DNA of 64,000 nucleotides from Perilla frutescens. Its lineage: Eukaryota > Streptophyta > Magnoliopsida > Lamiales > Lamiaceae. Below are positions 42,478-55,429 of the stretch, piece after piece (the stretch's first letter is position 1; each line of letters starts with the position of its first letter). The notes under the pieces are model-generated. The model ran no database searches. It had not been told where the DNA came from and saw only the letters and a list, made by a program, of their open reading frames with translations. The stretch covers positions 53,193,001 through 53,257,000 of the forward strand of contig BRKX01000009.1 in the NCBI GenBank assembly GCA_026008535.1. The letters are read 5' to 3'. The position numbers and the translations under genes are program-made.

Positions 42478-42970
42478 GTAGAGTATTTCAAATCTTCCAC
42501 CTATGCATAAAAAAATAAAATACAAAATGTTATAAATCTCAAATTTTCAAATAAAAAATAATAAATAAGATTGCAAAAATTTGTTAAAATACAAACTGTT
42601 GTAATCTAAACCGTCATAAAAAAAGGCAAAAGAAGTAATTAGAAAATTTACAACAATAAATGTCACTATTGTTGTCTATTGACTCAAAACTGTTGCCTCT
42701 TGTCTAAAATATAATTGTAGAGTACTTCAAATCTTCCACCTATGCATAAAAAACTAAAATACAAAATGTTACAAATCTCAATTTTTAAATAAAATAATAA
42801 TAAATAAGGTTGCAAATAATTGTTAAAATACATACGGTTGTAATCTAAACCGTCGGGAAAAAGGCAAAAAAAAAAATATTAGAAAATTTACAACAAGAAA
42901 TGTCATTATTGTTGTCTATTGACTCAAAACTGTTATTTATTGTATAAAAATTATTATCTAAAATACAATT
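42478..42970. repeat. Tandem duplication, period about 239 bp
   Basis: TGTAGAGTATTTCAAATCTTCC at 42478 recurs as TGTAGAGTACTTCAAATC at 42717. Following shared landmarks are CCACCTATGCATAAAAAA, CTAAACCGTC, AAATTTACAACAA and TTGTCTATTGACTC. There are two copies and no coding content. Confidence 0.8.
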
Positions 42971-44595
42971 GTTAAATTGTGTGATAGACAATGATTTATA
43001 CCAAAATTATTGGTTATCACATAATTTAACTTTAATGTATATACAATTTATGAACTTAAATTAATACAATCTATAAATAGAGAAAACTTTAAAGATAATT
43101 TATTAATTGTCATAATTCCCTTAATAAACTAGCATTCCTATGGGCTGTAGATATACATAGCCCATATTTTCTTGTGACTAAATTTGAATTGGGCCAGATC
43201 TTTTTCTAAATAAAACTTTCCCACACTGTCCAACTTTTCTTCAAATATTCTTACGCAACATCTTTTTTTCTCGATTACTCCATCATATGCAGGTAGGAAA
43301 TATGACTGAGCTACAGAGTTTGTATTAACGTTAATTTTAATCAACCTACTCATTAATTTATTTATTTCCAAATAATTTTTCTTAAACTTGGGGACTATTA
43401 TGAGGAAAAAAAAATGCGTAGAAAATTTCCCACTTTTTATATTAATTAGCCCATTAAAAGCCCATATTAATCAAGATTACCAGGACCAGCCCTGCTACAT
43501 TACAAGGACTCTTGTATTGGACCCAATGGGTTTATATTTTGAGAAATATTATACATTATATTTAAAATATGATTTTCACTTAGAAAGAAATATATAATAT
43601 TTATTCATAAGATCATATTAATGTACAAGAAAAAATTAAATATAAAATATAAGCAAGATGGGTTTGTATTCAGAGTTCAGACCTCAATCTATTAAAACCA
43701 AGATCCATTTTTAATCTGTTTATCATTCAGCCTATTTAGTTTTAAATATATCAGCAAAATGATATTAATACTGAGATGTGAGATTCCAATACAAGTAAAA
43801 AATATATATTGGAATATCGGTTATATCCAAGTTGTGTGTTGAAGGTATTTTGTGGTGATCGTTTTTTTTTTTATTGGTGAAAATGGAAGCCCGCATATAA
43901 GTCTTATTTTATATGGGAGGGTTAAATGCGCGGGTCAACTTGTAAAAAAAAAATCCCGGTAAAATCAGTATCAACAGTAACATTAAAAGGTATCACTCAA
44001 TATTTAAAAAGTATCATATGTATCTTTAAAAAATAAGACGTATGTTACTTATCTTATACTAGTTTATTTAGTTCAAATTGTGATTTTTTCCATTCCAATT
44101 AATGTTTAAAGTTTATGAATTCATGATATTTTTAGGTTTCATGGTTTTTTAGGGTTCATGGTCTTTTTAGGGGTTTATTTTGTATTTTTTAAGGGTTTAT
44201 TTTGTGTTTTTTAGGATTTTTTTGGGGGGTGTAGGGGTTTATTTGTGTTTTTAAGGATTTTTTTTTTGGCGGAGATGGGGATTTATTTTGTGTTTTTTTT
44301 TTTAAATTTTATTAATTCCATTTTAGGATATAACTTCATATTCTATTCAAATAAATTAAATCAATTCACTTTAATTTTAGGATACACTAATTTTATTTTA
44401 GGGTATAAAATTTTCGAGAACAAAATAAAAAAGAAAAACTAAAAATTCAAAAAAAATAAAAAAACTTGAAAAAAAAATCAGAAAATCGATGCCAGAAAAA
44501 AAATCTGACAGTTGCGCGACCACGCGTGGGAGCCACACGCCTACCGGATATACGTGTATATATATGGTGTGGTGCACGCAAGTAGTGCTCTATTA

Positions 44596-44660
44596 TCTGT
44601 ATTATATCTAAAAGTAAGATAGTTTATATTAATAGAAACTATTCACTTTTCCCGCCTAAA
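44596..44660 (+). mobile_element. Helitron-like 5' terminus (plus strand)
   Basis: This begins TCTGTATTATATCTAAAAG after an A and continues to TTTTCCCGCC about 60 bases on. The reverse complement of 61921-61976 starts with 27 of the same 28 bases and also reaches TTTTCCCGCC. A TC start inserted between A and T fits Helitrons. No plus-strand 3' end was found for it. Confidence 0.5.
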
Positions 44661-44674
44661 CTACATTTCCGAAT

Positions 44675-44679
44675 ATGTG

Positions 44680-44718
<39 letters not shown>

Positions 44719-44720
44719 AT
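44675..44720. repeat. AT/GT microsatellite
   Basis: A run of TATATA followed by about fifteen GT dinucleotides. Simple sequence only. Confidence 0.9.
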
Positions 44721-44819
44721 TATTTGAGAAATTCGGTTACATTAATTAATTAATATATTTCATATCCACAAATAAAAGATGGTATACATATCTTGTATAT
44801 ATGTTATTATAATGACCCA

Positions 44820-44834
44820 CCGTGCGATGCACAG
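44820..44834 (-). other. Degraded Helitron-type hairpin
   Basis: CCGTGCGATGCACAG matches the hairpin CCGTGCGATGCACGG at 48414 in 14 of 15 bases and is followed by a similar AT-rich run, but CTAG is not present at the expected distance. It is possibly a decayed end. Confidence 0.3.
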
Positions 44835-45446
44835 ATAAGATATATGTAATTTTTATTTTATTATTATAAATTCTAAATATAAAAGAATAAATTCGAGAAT
44901 CTTTGTATTTGCACCACGATAATAGTTAGTCATACATCACCCACTTTTCACACTACATATTTTCACATCGCAGTCTTTTTTATCCTTCTCTCTAAAATAA
45001 TATCCTTTAAACATTATTCAAAAAAATAAAAAAATAAAAATGAAGAAAAGAAAAGAGCGTTGATTGTCACCATCACCACCTCCATGTCCATTTTTTACCT
45101 TCTTTTCCAGCGAGACATCGTCGAACCCATCACCTCCACCGCCTCCGCCACATTCTGCTCTATCAATTTTTTCGCCCACTGCTCTCAGCCACGTAGAAGA
45201 TGAAGATAAAGATTAACTCCAAATTAAAATTAGTTTGAAAAATCTAGTTTGAATCCCATCATTGAGGTTCGAAAATTCAATTCTAAATTTGAAAAGATGT
45301 CCCATATCAGATTTTCCAAACACCTAATAGATGAAATTTGATTTCTGATATAAGGTGACGAATTTGGAGAAAGCGACGACAAAAGTGGTAGTAGTGACGG
45401 CCATCATGGAGAGGGTAGCCAGAAGAAGAATGATTTTTTCTATTCT

Positions 45447-45750
45447 CTCTTCTTGTTTTTTTCTTTGTTCATTTTTTATTATGTATTTTTTTCAATTTTT
45501 ATTTAATTTTTTAATTTTTTTAGTAAGGGTAATTCAGTATATTTTTAATTAATTAACTTTGAATAATTTTAATTTATGTGAGGAAGAACAATGATTTTTT
45601 TTTTGTTCTTTCGTCTTGTTTAATTTTTTTTCTTTGTTTGTTTTTTATTTTGTATTTTTTTTCAATTTTTATTTAATTTTCAATTTTTTAGTAAGGGTAA
45701 TTCAGTATATTTTTAATTAATTAACTTTGAATAATTTTAATTTATGATTT
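45447..45750. repeat. Tandem duplication, period about 160 bp
   Basis: TTCAATTTTTATTTAATTTT...TAGTAAGGGTAATTCAG...TTAATTAACTTTGAATAA occurs twice, at about 45491-45577 and 45661-45746, with T-rich leaders before each. Confidence 0.75.
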
Positions 45751-46204
45751 GAAGAATAAATTTTACAGTGCAAATAGAAACTCCCATAAATAAAAACATT
45801 CAAACTACAATCTACATGTAACAACTTAATTTCAAAGAAATGCATTTCAAAGTAATGGGTACAGATTTAAATATATTGCACACACACACGTCATTTATCA
45901 ATTTTAAATTTTAAATTGAATTATAAGTAAATTACACACATTAATATTAATATATTATATTAAAGCAATAAAGAATAACAAACATATTAAACTTAATTAA
46001 TTATGGAATCTTACCAAACAAACATATATATTTAATAAACTAATTAAATTACCTAATACACCATTGTGTGAATATATTAAATGAGTTAAATATAAAGGTT
46101 GGAATGCATTAAATGATAGTAAATATATGAAAATGTGAATTTTTTGTCTAGAATTTGTAGAATGATATTTTTTTGAAACAAAATTAAAATGTTAGAATGA
46201 CACT

Positions 46205-46226
46205 TATTCAGAAATGGAGGGAGTAG
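46205..46226. mobile_element. Stowaway-like MITE end
   Basis: ATTCAGAAATGGAGGGAGTA reversed reads TACTCCCTCCATTTC, the familiar Stowaway terminus with TA. A partner end was not found with certainty, so only this end is reported. Confidence 0.35.
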
Positions 46227-46378
46227 TAGTTAAACCAAATATTATAATTTTCAAATAATATAAAATATATTTATCTATAACAAAAATTATAAAAAACACA
46301 TATCATACTCTCTTTCTTAACAAGTGTAATTCACTATCTTTAAAAGACGTCCTTTTGATAAATTATACCATAATGTGC

Positions 46379-46396
46379 GGGGGAGGGGGGGGGGGG
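46379..46396 (+). repeat. Poly-G tract
   Basis: Eighteen bases are all G except one A, in an otherwise very AT-rich region. It could form a G-quadruplex or be an assembly-sensitive run. Confidence 0.85.
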
Positions 46397-47277
46397 TTAA
46401 ACTATTTATTAAACACAATATTATAAAACTTACCCCCCTTTTTTCTTATAATACTTCTTTACTAAAATAAATTATACATCTTATTTTTCATTTTAGTTCA
46501 ATTAATTCATACAACAATATCAACCTGATAATAATACTTAAAATTGTAGAAGTAATTATAATTTCTTTGTAAAATTAAAATATATAAAATAGAGAATTGT
46601 AAATGCGTTGGTGTTTGACCAATAAAAGTATTTGAGATTAAAAAATATGTTTTCATAAATTAAATTATCCAAATAACATAAGATGTGAAATACAATCATC
46701 ATTTCATTCAATACTTTTATACAATATTATGTTTTATTAAAATTCATCTAATAAGTTTTATACAATTTTAAATTAATATATCCAGAATGGAAATATAAGA
46801 TCATAACAAAAAATACCCAGTTAAAAAGAAAATACATAAACCATTTAAGCAAAAATTTCCTTAACACTTAAAAGGTGCATATATCTCAAATCCAAAGGAA
46901 ATTTTATATGTTTCAATTGAAAATTCATTCATTAATGTAAGAAGAGTACATTAGTTTACAAACTCAATCACTGCCACCTCGATTCCTCTTCTCTCTACCT
47001 CACGAACTCAAACTCCACCCGCAATCAGTCAATCTCATGTAAAAGGCCAAGTTGGTCAGTAGAGAATAAAATATAGGAAAATGTAGATTTTATTTGTTTA
47101 TTTATTTTTAAGTCAACTAAAATTGTGTATTACTAATTAGTAAGTGAATTGTGATTAAACATCAATTAATTATTAAACACGTTTAATAATTTTCATTTAA
47201 GCAAAAATGATCATCGTACAAAAATACTATAAATTGGGCCAAAATGACCGACCTTTTGCAGATGGCTGGATAATATC

Positions 47278-47278
<1 letters not shown>

Positions 47279-47311
<33 letters not shown>

Positions 47312-47391
47312 TTGTATATGTATATTGTAGGGATATTGAAGACCATTGATTTTATGTGAAGATGAATGAGAAAGAAGAGTATTACATAATG

Positions 47392-47431
<40 letters not shown>

Positions 47432-47819
47432 TTGTGTGTGTATTCTGTTTCAATAAATCAATTCTACCCATATATTCAGAAACATTCAATTTTCTGCCTC
47501 CCAAATTCATATTGGGTCCAAATAATTGTAATTGAAATCCATCTTCATTGATAAAGTTTTAAATTAACACATGATTGAAAAATAAATATTTATATAGGAG
47601 GATCAAGTGATTCTTACCTCTATAAGACTCTCATCTTTGGTTTTTGTTTTCTTATTTCTCTACTTTTGGAAAATGATGGCAATGCTGATATATATACTTT
47701 TATTCTAATCTTTTCCTCTTAATGATCCATTTTCACTATCTCAAAACATATTTTCCCCCCTCTTTAAAAAGAGGCCACAATAAATAGACTAATGAATATT
47801 TTGATGGATTTCAATAGCC

Positions 47820-47847
<28 letters not shown>
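47279..47847. repeat. Cluster of AT and GT microsatellites
   Basis: Three runs: 47279-47311 (GT then AT), 47392-47442 (AT then GT) and 47821-47847 (AT). Simple sequence only; another AT run lies near 47995-48011. Confidence 0.85.
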
Positions 47848-47850
<3 letters not shown>

Positions 47851-48401
47851 ATACACGAATATTTAACGGACGTTACTGATATGGAATAATTTTCGATTGC
47901 ATATAATTACACTAATTATATACTCAATGTAATCTTTGTATATATGTATTAATTAAAGTGATTGAACATTAATTAGAAAATTATTCTAAGCAATATATAT
48001 ATATATATATAAGGTGTGTGTATGTACGTGTGTGTTTACTTTGGATTGATTACTATTACATAATTTGGCTAATATGTATATGGAAATTACATATATTTAT
48101 TAAGCTATTATATGCGTATCATATGGTATCATATATATATTTGGTCAATCATATCAATGCTATTATAGTGTAACTTTTTTGAACTTAATTAATGTTTTAA
48201 TAATCTACCTATCATAATATCTGGAATATTACTGCAAATTTTCAAATGTATATAATATAATTAATATATGGGGACTTTCCATGTAATCAGAGCTATTATT
48301 TTAGAAACTTATAAATATGGCAGATTCTCGAATTTTATTGATCTAATTAAAGTAAAATAAATTTATAATTAATTAATCAACTATTCAAATATTAATATTA
48401 A

Positions 48402-48428
48402 CTAGTACATCTCCCGTGCGATGCACGG
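48402..48428 (-). mobile_element. Helitron-like 3' terminus (minus strand)
   Basis: On the minus strand the perfect hairpin CCGTGCATCGCACGG, 8 bases and CTAG-T form the canonical Helitron 3' end. The candidate 5' end of the same orientation is at 61976; the interval would be 13.6 kb, of which 10.1 kb is element C, leaving a 3.5-kb element. No Rep/helicase gene is visible, so it would be non-autonomous. The pairing is inference. Confidence 0.55.
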
Positions 48429-49080
48429 ATAAAACATACATTTAAATATTTATTAAAATATAACAATTAAATTTTTTCCTCCAATTAAAACATAAGAAAA
48501 AAATATGAAATGAAACATGACGTCTCCTCATAAAATTAAATCCCAATAATCTATAAAAAAATCACTACTAACTTTAAAATGATTTTTGTATCACTTTCTT
48601 TATAACTTAGTAGTATCAATGGTGAGACACCACATTCAATCCCAAAATCTCTCATTTTTCCTAAAAACCTAAAAAGGTAATTTTTATTCAAAAATAAATA
48701 TAATGATTTTATCCCAATTTATTTGTAATTCAGGGCGTGGATTATGCTTTTAAATAGTTGACCTAAAATTCATATTTTGTATATATGAGTGTATTTCCAC
48801 CTATTGACCAAATCTTTGAAGTATCAATCCTAAAGATAAGTGTATTGCCAATTTTTTACTTTTCATGGTTTATGTTATGGCCATATTTTTTTATGATTAA
48901 CACAAATATCTATATTTCTTCAAACACACACACAAATATCTATATATCATTCATTCTTTACAGTCCACAAGTTAAAGTATAGATTTATCTTTATTATGTA
49001 TATATACTTTAAATATATGGCTATTTGTTACCTACTCAGAAAATATATTTTAGATGTGAAAATATAATCTATATAGAAAG
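48429..49080. other. AT-rich non-coding DNA
   Basis: Nothing supported. A 65-codon frame near 48785-48982 is rich in F, Y and I because of base composition, and shows no motif. Confidence 0.55.
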
Positions 49081-49963
49081 TTAGGGAGCTGATTGATATA
49101 TATGGTGGAATGTTAGGTCATTTCTATGTTCATTCTTATTATTATGATTGGTATGATTTAGAATTGGGAATCACCATTTCCGAAGGAATCAATATTCCCA
49201 AAAGTAAGGAAATAGTCATTTCACCCACCCCTATGAGTTTAGTTATTCCTATTAAATCAAAAAAATTAATTTATGATATAATTACACACAATCATATAAT
49301 ATAATATTATTTTATCATATTTCAAAAATAATTTGAAAATCAGCTTAAATAATTTATTATTATTATTATTATTTCATAATTTTTTATATTATTTATTTAT
49401 TAAAATTTAAATTATATGTTAAAAGAAAATTTTGAACTTTATTGAAGAAAAATGAAAGTGGTACCAAAATAAATATAATAAATAAATATATTTTAATAAA
49501 AAACTAATTTTATGTATTTGATATAATTTATTATATTCAGATGAAAAACTAAAATGATAAACCATTTTTCAATAAAGTAAATATATTTTTATTAAAGTAT
49601 ATAAATTATTATATGTGAATTAATTAAATACTTTTAGAATAAATTTTTTAATAAATTAAACAAATTAATTAAATTTTGCAAAAAATATTAGAAAAAAAAT
49701 CACATACTAAAAAAGAAAAATACAATTTAGAAATATAAGAAAAATTACGGAAAGTGTTGATAAAATATTAGCTACTAAACTTTATTCAATTATAAAAAAA
49801 TTTGAAAGTAAAAAATATTAATTTATAAGATAAAAAATAAAATAATATTTCATTCCGTTCTTCTTTTCAAAGACATACCAATCATAAGAATTTTTATTCA
49901 TTCCATTCCTAAATTCATTTCACTCGTACCTAATTCTATTCTTTCATACCAATCACCTCCTAA
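49081..49963. mobile_element. MITE-like element with terminal inverted repeats
   Basis: The left end TTAGGGAGCTGATTGATAT pairs with the right end, whose reverse complement is TTAGGAGGTGATTGGTAT. A second inverted pair lies inside: TTATGATTGGTATG near 49138 and its reverse CATACCAATCATAA near 49875. The middle is AT-rich with no transposase. TTA/TAA at the edges would suit a Tourist/Harbinger-like MITE, but a clean direct TSD is not shown. The 64-codon frame at 49110-49304 lies in the inverted arm and is not a gene. Confidence 0.45.
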
Positions 49964-51300
49964 ATTTTCTGTAAAAAAATATGTACCTAGTCACATTTCA
50001 TACATATATATAATTATACATACATAATAAATAAATAATATTTTATGTATATATTTGAACCTTAATTTTCTTACACAAACTTAGTAGAAAATTAGTAATA
50101 TCTAACTACTTTTTTTAGTGTACACTTAACATTTTATTATTAAATTTTAAAAGTCATAATTATGCAAATTATACTTTATAAATGAGATCCAATATGAGCA
50201 CAAACATTTTTGTTGATGTTATCATTGGAACGAACACCTACCAAAAAGATAAATATTCTCACACAATTTTAATGAAATACTTGTGTTTTGTATAAATAAG
50301 AATATACAATGATTAAACACGAATACCATTTAAGATATATATTTTAATCCATCTCCCAAATAATATATAAAATAGACATAATTGATAAAGCTTTCTAACT
50401 TCGTAATCCATCTAAACTGATTTGGGTGCCAAAGTAATTGTTTTGTTGTTTTAGTTTTCTTAGGAGATAGTTACAAATACAATGGCAATTACATTATATA
50501 AGCACAATTCATCTAAGTGTTAAAATATTCGGCAGTGCAACAAAAACAAAGCAAAACGTTAGTTCTTGTAATGCTTTTTCATAAGCGATGTTAGAATTAA
50601 ATTTGGATGAGCGTAATAAACACCAAATTAATGAGACCATTCTAAACATTAATATTGATTAAAAAAAATTAAATATTTAAAACCACAAAGAGCAAAAAAT
50701 ACAGAGTGGCGATTCATAATTAAGAAGAAAATGAAATGTTGTAAAATCGATATTTTAAAGATAAATATTGATGAAAGCACAAATTTAATAGCTATGAAAA
50801 TCACGTTGAAAGCTAAATAGATATGTCATGTTCCCATATAGTCATATGCAGCACGATGAAAGCTTGAGTAACTTATAATAACACCCATTGTGACCCATTC
50901 ATGGTTAGAAGTACCTAGTGAACGTAGTCAACATTGAAAATTAAGATTTTATTTTTTGATTATTCTTGTGATACATGTTGCATAAAATAAAATAAAATCA
51001 GTTATCGATAGTAGACATAAACGCTAAGAGAATGAATGGAAATTGAAACTGATGAACATAATAATTAGTAGGTATACATATGATACGTATAATAATAAAA
51101 TACATTAATCATTGAACACAACTAATACACACAAAAAAGTAGCAAAATATTCAAATTATAAATGATTATGAGTTGTGAGGTAGTTATACAGTCTGTGTTG
51201 GTAATACTATTTTCAAAATTTTCAGAATCTTAAATGTTATAGAAAAATATATAGTATAACTTAATTATAAATTCAATATGTTTTATCCGTAATTAATGTG
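49964..51300. other. AT-rich non-coding DNA left of element C
   Basis: No supported gene or element. Sequence composition is as in the surrounding host or old-transposon DNA. Confidence 0.55.
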
Positions 51301-53871
51301 TGTAACACCCTAAATTCTTTAATTTAAGATGTTACTCTTTCTATTCTTTAAAGCGGAAAGCGATTCTAATAATAACAATTCAAATTATTATTTTTATTTC
51401 AAAATAATCATGCTAGAAATTCCAAGAAGAAAATTGAACATGTTTATATTCTTCGAAATTTATATTCCTAGATTATTTCAAAAAAAAAACACATAAACTC
51501 TAGAATATGAAAATTCTAACTTGAAACATCGATAAAACCATAATATACAATCACTAAATTAGATTAGTAAAAAAAACAGTTAAACACGCACATAATATCA
51601 AGTTCAAAAGAGTTAACTTCAAATAACAAGTGCAAAAGTTATGGTGAAGTAATCAAAAAGTCTAGAGAAGGTCCACCCTCCCATTTCCTTCACGCTGCTC
51701 CAAAATCATTGTCCTGAAAACATGTAAAAATGTGGGGTGAGCACTCATAAAACGTACTCAGTGGTGGGGATCATGGGCATTTCTTTCTATTTATCCAATT
51801 GAATTTAAATCGCAGGAATAATGGATTTAGGGTATTTCTTCTTCTTCTTCTTCTTCTTTTCGGATATATCACACTGTGCACAGGACATACCTCTCTATTG
51901 TGTAAGTCACGCTCTCGGTACGTGCGTTACACTATTCTGATGCGTATGAAACGCTATTCTTATCCATATTCCATCCACGATAAATTCAAGTAGGATTAAA
52001 ATATTTTGCTTTAAAAGAAAAACACATATACCATATACTTTCATAAATAATAATAATGACCCATTTCATAATACAATTTTAAAGCATACATTTACCCACC
52101 TGAGAGTAAAGAACACGTAAGATTGAACAGAGAATCACAAGTTGGGCGAGGGTCCTAATTGCGCCACACCTAGTATTAAAAATAATATCAATTAAATCAT
52201 TTGGGCCTACTATAATTTTAATAAATGTGAAAATAAGAAATTTATGAGCTCATTTAATCAATTTGTGAAGTTTTGGGCTAACATTAATTTCTGAAAAGTT
52301 TATGGGATCAAAAATGTATTTTTATAAACTTTAGAGGGCCTTTTTCCAATTTCTGAAAGTTAATGATAATGGGCCACAATGTAAATAACTTAGTTTGCAA
52401 TTGAATTATTTTCCTCTTTTTCTCAAATTCACGGCCAGACTCCAATTAGGAAAAGATCCCCAATTTGAAAAGTCAACAAAAATCCCTAATTCTAAATCCT
52501 CTTCTTCTATCTCTCTCTCCCGACGAACACCGCGTTGCCGACTAACGTCGCAGAGACGTTGAACCAAACATGCAGCCGTACTTGCTGCGACTCAGACCAA
52601 CATCTCCAGCTCTAAAGTAGACTAGGCCCAACTCAACAAACTCGACTCCTCTCCCTCGACAACACAGACTCAACCAAACTCAGCGACGACATGACACGAG
52701 TTCAGCCGCAACAGCGATTCATCGATGACTCGACAGAGCCCGAGCCCAACTGACCGCCGACACCCCAACTCAACTGACTCCACATGCTCCAAACCGTGAC
52801 TCAGTTCCTCCTCTTTTTATTTTCTTTAATTTCTATCTATATATACATATATATATTGAAATCTTTTGGTTTAATTACTATTTGTTCTTAAATGTAGAGT
52901 CTTGGGTGTGTGAGATGAAATTGAGTGATGAGGCTTGTGTTAGTATTTTGTGTTGGTGAATTGTGATGTTGAAATTAGGAAGTATATAGAGACGTGAATT
53001 CTGTTATTAAACTACTGTAATTGACAGAAATATATGAGCATATGTATGAATCTTTTTTTACATGATGTAAAGCAAAAATAGATGATAATTTGATCTTGGT
53101 TTGGTTGTTGAAAACGTGAGTCAGGGGACTAGTTTAAGGAATTGGAAATCATGATGATTGTGTGTATTTAAGAGCATGAGGTAATTAAAATTTGTTGCAA
53201 TGAATTTAATCAGAGCCTTCATTTCTTGTTTTCTTTTGCTTTACTGTGAGTTTCTAAAAAAAATGCAACTAGATGTCACATAGTATATTAGTTGCAAAAA
53301 AAAAAGAATTTATCAAACTCATTACTATTAAAATCGAATATGCAAGAAATACCTGAATTGTGTTTTGAATCTCTTGCTTGAAGGAGTCGAAATTCTTCCT
53401 TTTTAAAAAAAAATAAAATAAAATATTAAAGGCAGTGTAGTGAGTTTTGAAGAAGAAAATCAGCTCCGTTTTTAAGTAAATGGGAGTAGGAAGCTTCTAG
53501 GACACATTCTAGGAGTATATAAAAAAAAACTAAGGATAAGAATAAATTTTCATGATAAACTTGTCGCATAAGGATTAGATTTTAAGGTAAGTTTTAAGGA
53601 TAATATTTTTAATTTCATATTTATCCTTAAATTAAATAATTTCTTTGTATTTCAAAAGAACATAAAAAATTTGAAAATATTTAACAAGCTCATAAAATAA
53701 TTCTAATGATCAAGTTTAATTTCTAAATTTTCTCTTCTAAACTAGGGGCGCAAGATCAGACCTCCTCAAGTTCATCTAATTCTATTGAACATTATTAAAT
53801 AAAATAAAACTTGATTTTAAAGCAATCAATTACTTTAAATAATTTAAATCATGTAGAAGTGGGTTGTTACA
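51301..53871 (-). repeat. 3' LTR of element C
   Basis: 2571 bases with TGTAACACCC at its left edge and GGTTGTTACA at its right edge, so TG...CA on both strands. It contains a CTT microsatellite (51838-51858) that creates a spurious leucine-rich frame, and a GC-richer patch (52510-52800). It is almost identical to 58810-61378. Confidence 0.95.
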
Positions 53872-53891
53872 ATACTACCCACTTAAAAAAA
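53872..53891 (-). other. Polypurine-tract region of element C
   Basis: On the minus strand TTTTTTTAAGTGGGTAGTAT ends directly at the TGTAACAACC of the 3' LTR. It is a weak purine tract relative to the run of G usual in Tekay elements. The same 20 bases recur outside the other LTR at 61379-61398. Confidence 0.7.
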
Positions 53892-55429
53892 AAAATTCGT
53901 CCTCGAAATTTATCTTACCAGGTTGTCCTAAGGATGGATATTTGGCTAAGATTTCTTCCTCGCGTTCCCAAGTGGCTTCTTCTCTCCCGTGCCTACTCCA
54001 CTGCACTCTAATTAATGAAACTTGTCTATTTCTTAGCTCGTGAGTCTTTCTATCGAGAATAGCGAGGGGTCTTCCTCATAGGTCAAGTCTTTGTTGAGCT
54101 GTATATCCTCATAGTTGATGGTGTGACTTGGCTCGTGCAAATACTTCCTTAACATAGAAACATGAAATACATCATGCACTAACGACAGTTCGGGTGGTAG
54201 AGTTAGGCGATAAGCCACATTACCAATTCGTTCTAGAATTTCAAAAGGTCCGATAAAACGAGGTCTCAATTTTCCTTTCTTTCCGAATCGTAACATTCCC
54301 TTCATAGGAGCGACCTTCAAAAACACTTTATCTCCAGTTTGGAAATGCAGATCTTTTCTTCTTTTGTTGGCATACGATTTTTGTCGATGTTGAGCCACTT
54401 TAATGTTATCTCGAATCTTCTCGACCGCTTTCACCGTTCTTTCAATAATTTCAGGGCCTAAAATTTTTCTCTCTCCAACTTCATCCCAATACGCCGGTGA
54501 TCTACATTTTCGTCCGTATAGCGCTTCATATCCATGTTAATGCTAGAGTGGAAGCTATTGTTATAAGCAAATTCCACTAACGGTAGACGCGCCTCCCAGC
54601 TACCTCCTAAATCCATGATGCAAGTTCGTAACATATCTTCCAACGTCTGAATTGTTCTTTCTGATTGACCATCTGTTTGAGGATGATATGCTGTTGAAAA
54701 CTTTAGCTTCGTGCCCAAGGCTACATGCAAGCTCGTCCAAAATCTCGATGTGAAACGAGGACTCGATCTGATATTATGGACACTGGGACTCCATGCAGTC
54801 GAACTACGTCTCGAATGTATAGTTGAGCGAGTTGATCCATAGTGAACGTCATTCGTACGGGCAAAAAGTGAGCTGACTTTGTTAGTCGATCGACTATAAC
54901 CCAAATCGCATCATGATTCTTCACGGTCTTGGGAAGTCTTACCACGAAGTCCATCGTAATATGATCCCACTTCCATTCTGGTATTTCTAGAGGATTCAAC
55001 AATCCTGGCGGTCTTTGGTGCTCTGCTTTTACTTGTTGACAAGCCAAACATCGTGCAACGTAATCAGAAATCGATCTCTTCATGCCATACCACCAAAAGC
55101 TTCTTTTTAAGTCTTGATACATTTTAGTACTTCCAGGATGTGCTGTGTAAGGCGTTCGATGTGCCTCATCTAAAATTTCTCTCATTATCTCATTGTTTGG
55201 CACACAAATTCTGCCCTTAAAGAGTAGAGTCCCATCAGATGATATTGTGAATCCCTTAGAATCGCCTGACACTTCTCTTGCTCGCATCTTTTCTAGAAAA
55301 CCATCTTCTCTTTGTGCTACTCTAATTCTATCTCGTAGTGTCGGTTGAACTACTAATGCTGCAATTATAGCATTAGCTTCTTCTGGTGTGGACACAACCT
55401 CGAGACTCAACTTCTCAAAATCTTTTATT
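53883..55429 (-). pseudogene. Integrase and chromodomain-like tail of element C
   Basis: The zinc site is visible near 55030-55160 (H-x-x-x-H in HRTPYTAHPG and C-x2-C in CLACQQ). The core has WDHITMDFV (first Asp), VSIISDR (second Asp region) and TAYHPQTDGQSERTIQ (Glu). A frameshift near 54775 follows SDR; another near 54535 lies after NNSFHSSIN; the frame then gives DKVFLKVAPMKG, GPFEILERIG and HDVFHVSMLRKY. A third shift near 54060 leads to a chromodomain-like end (VSLIRVQWSRHGREEATWER, EEILAKYPSL), which in chromoviruses guides insertion by binding histone marks. These breaks make the protein non-functional. Confidence 0.88.

Larger units (their letters stand above)
41882..44595. other. 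AT-rich non-coding DNA right of element A
   Basis: No supported gene. It contains a Helitron-like 3' end, one tandem duplication (42478-42970) and poly-T/poly-G-rich patches near 44110-44320. Open frames of 65-77 codons here have no recognisable motif and are biased by low complexity. Confidence 0.6.
44835..48401. other. AT-rich non-coding stretch with microsatellites
   Basis: No supported gene. A GC-richer patch at 45060-45200 (CACCTCCACCGCCTCC) looks like a short fragment of some coding or leader sequence but has no lasting frame or domain. Otherwise it holds a tandem duplication, poly-G and AT/GT microsatellites listed separately. Confidence 0.55.

Noticed and set aside
43138..43597. Possible small genes (77 and 69 codons)
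   Set aside because: No domain, no codon bias and no conserved copy in the window. Chance frames in AT-rich DNA are more likely.
45060..45200. Captured gene fragment in a Helitron
   Set aside because: The stretch is GC-richer and proline/threonine-like in one frame, but no open frame longer than a few dozen codons and no domain could be shown.
49110..49304. 64-codon frame
   Set aside because: It lies in the inverted arm of the MITE-like element and its sequence is explained by that repeat.
51799..51993. Leucine-rich, signal-peptide-like frame, also at 59286-59504
   Set aside because: It is produced by the CTT microsatellite within LTR C and is present in both LTRs. No downstream protein follows.
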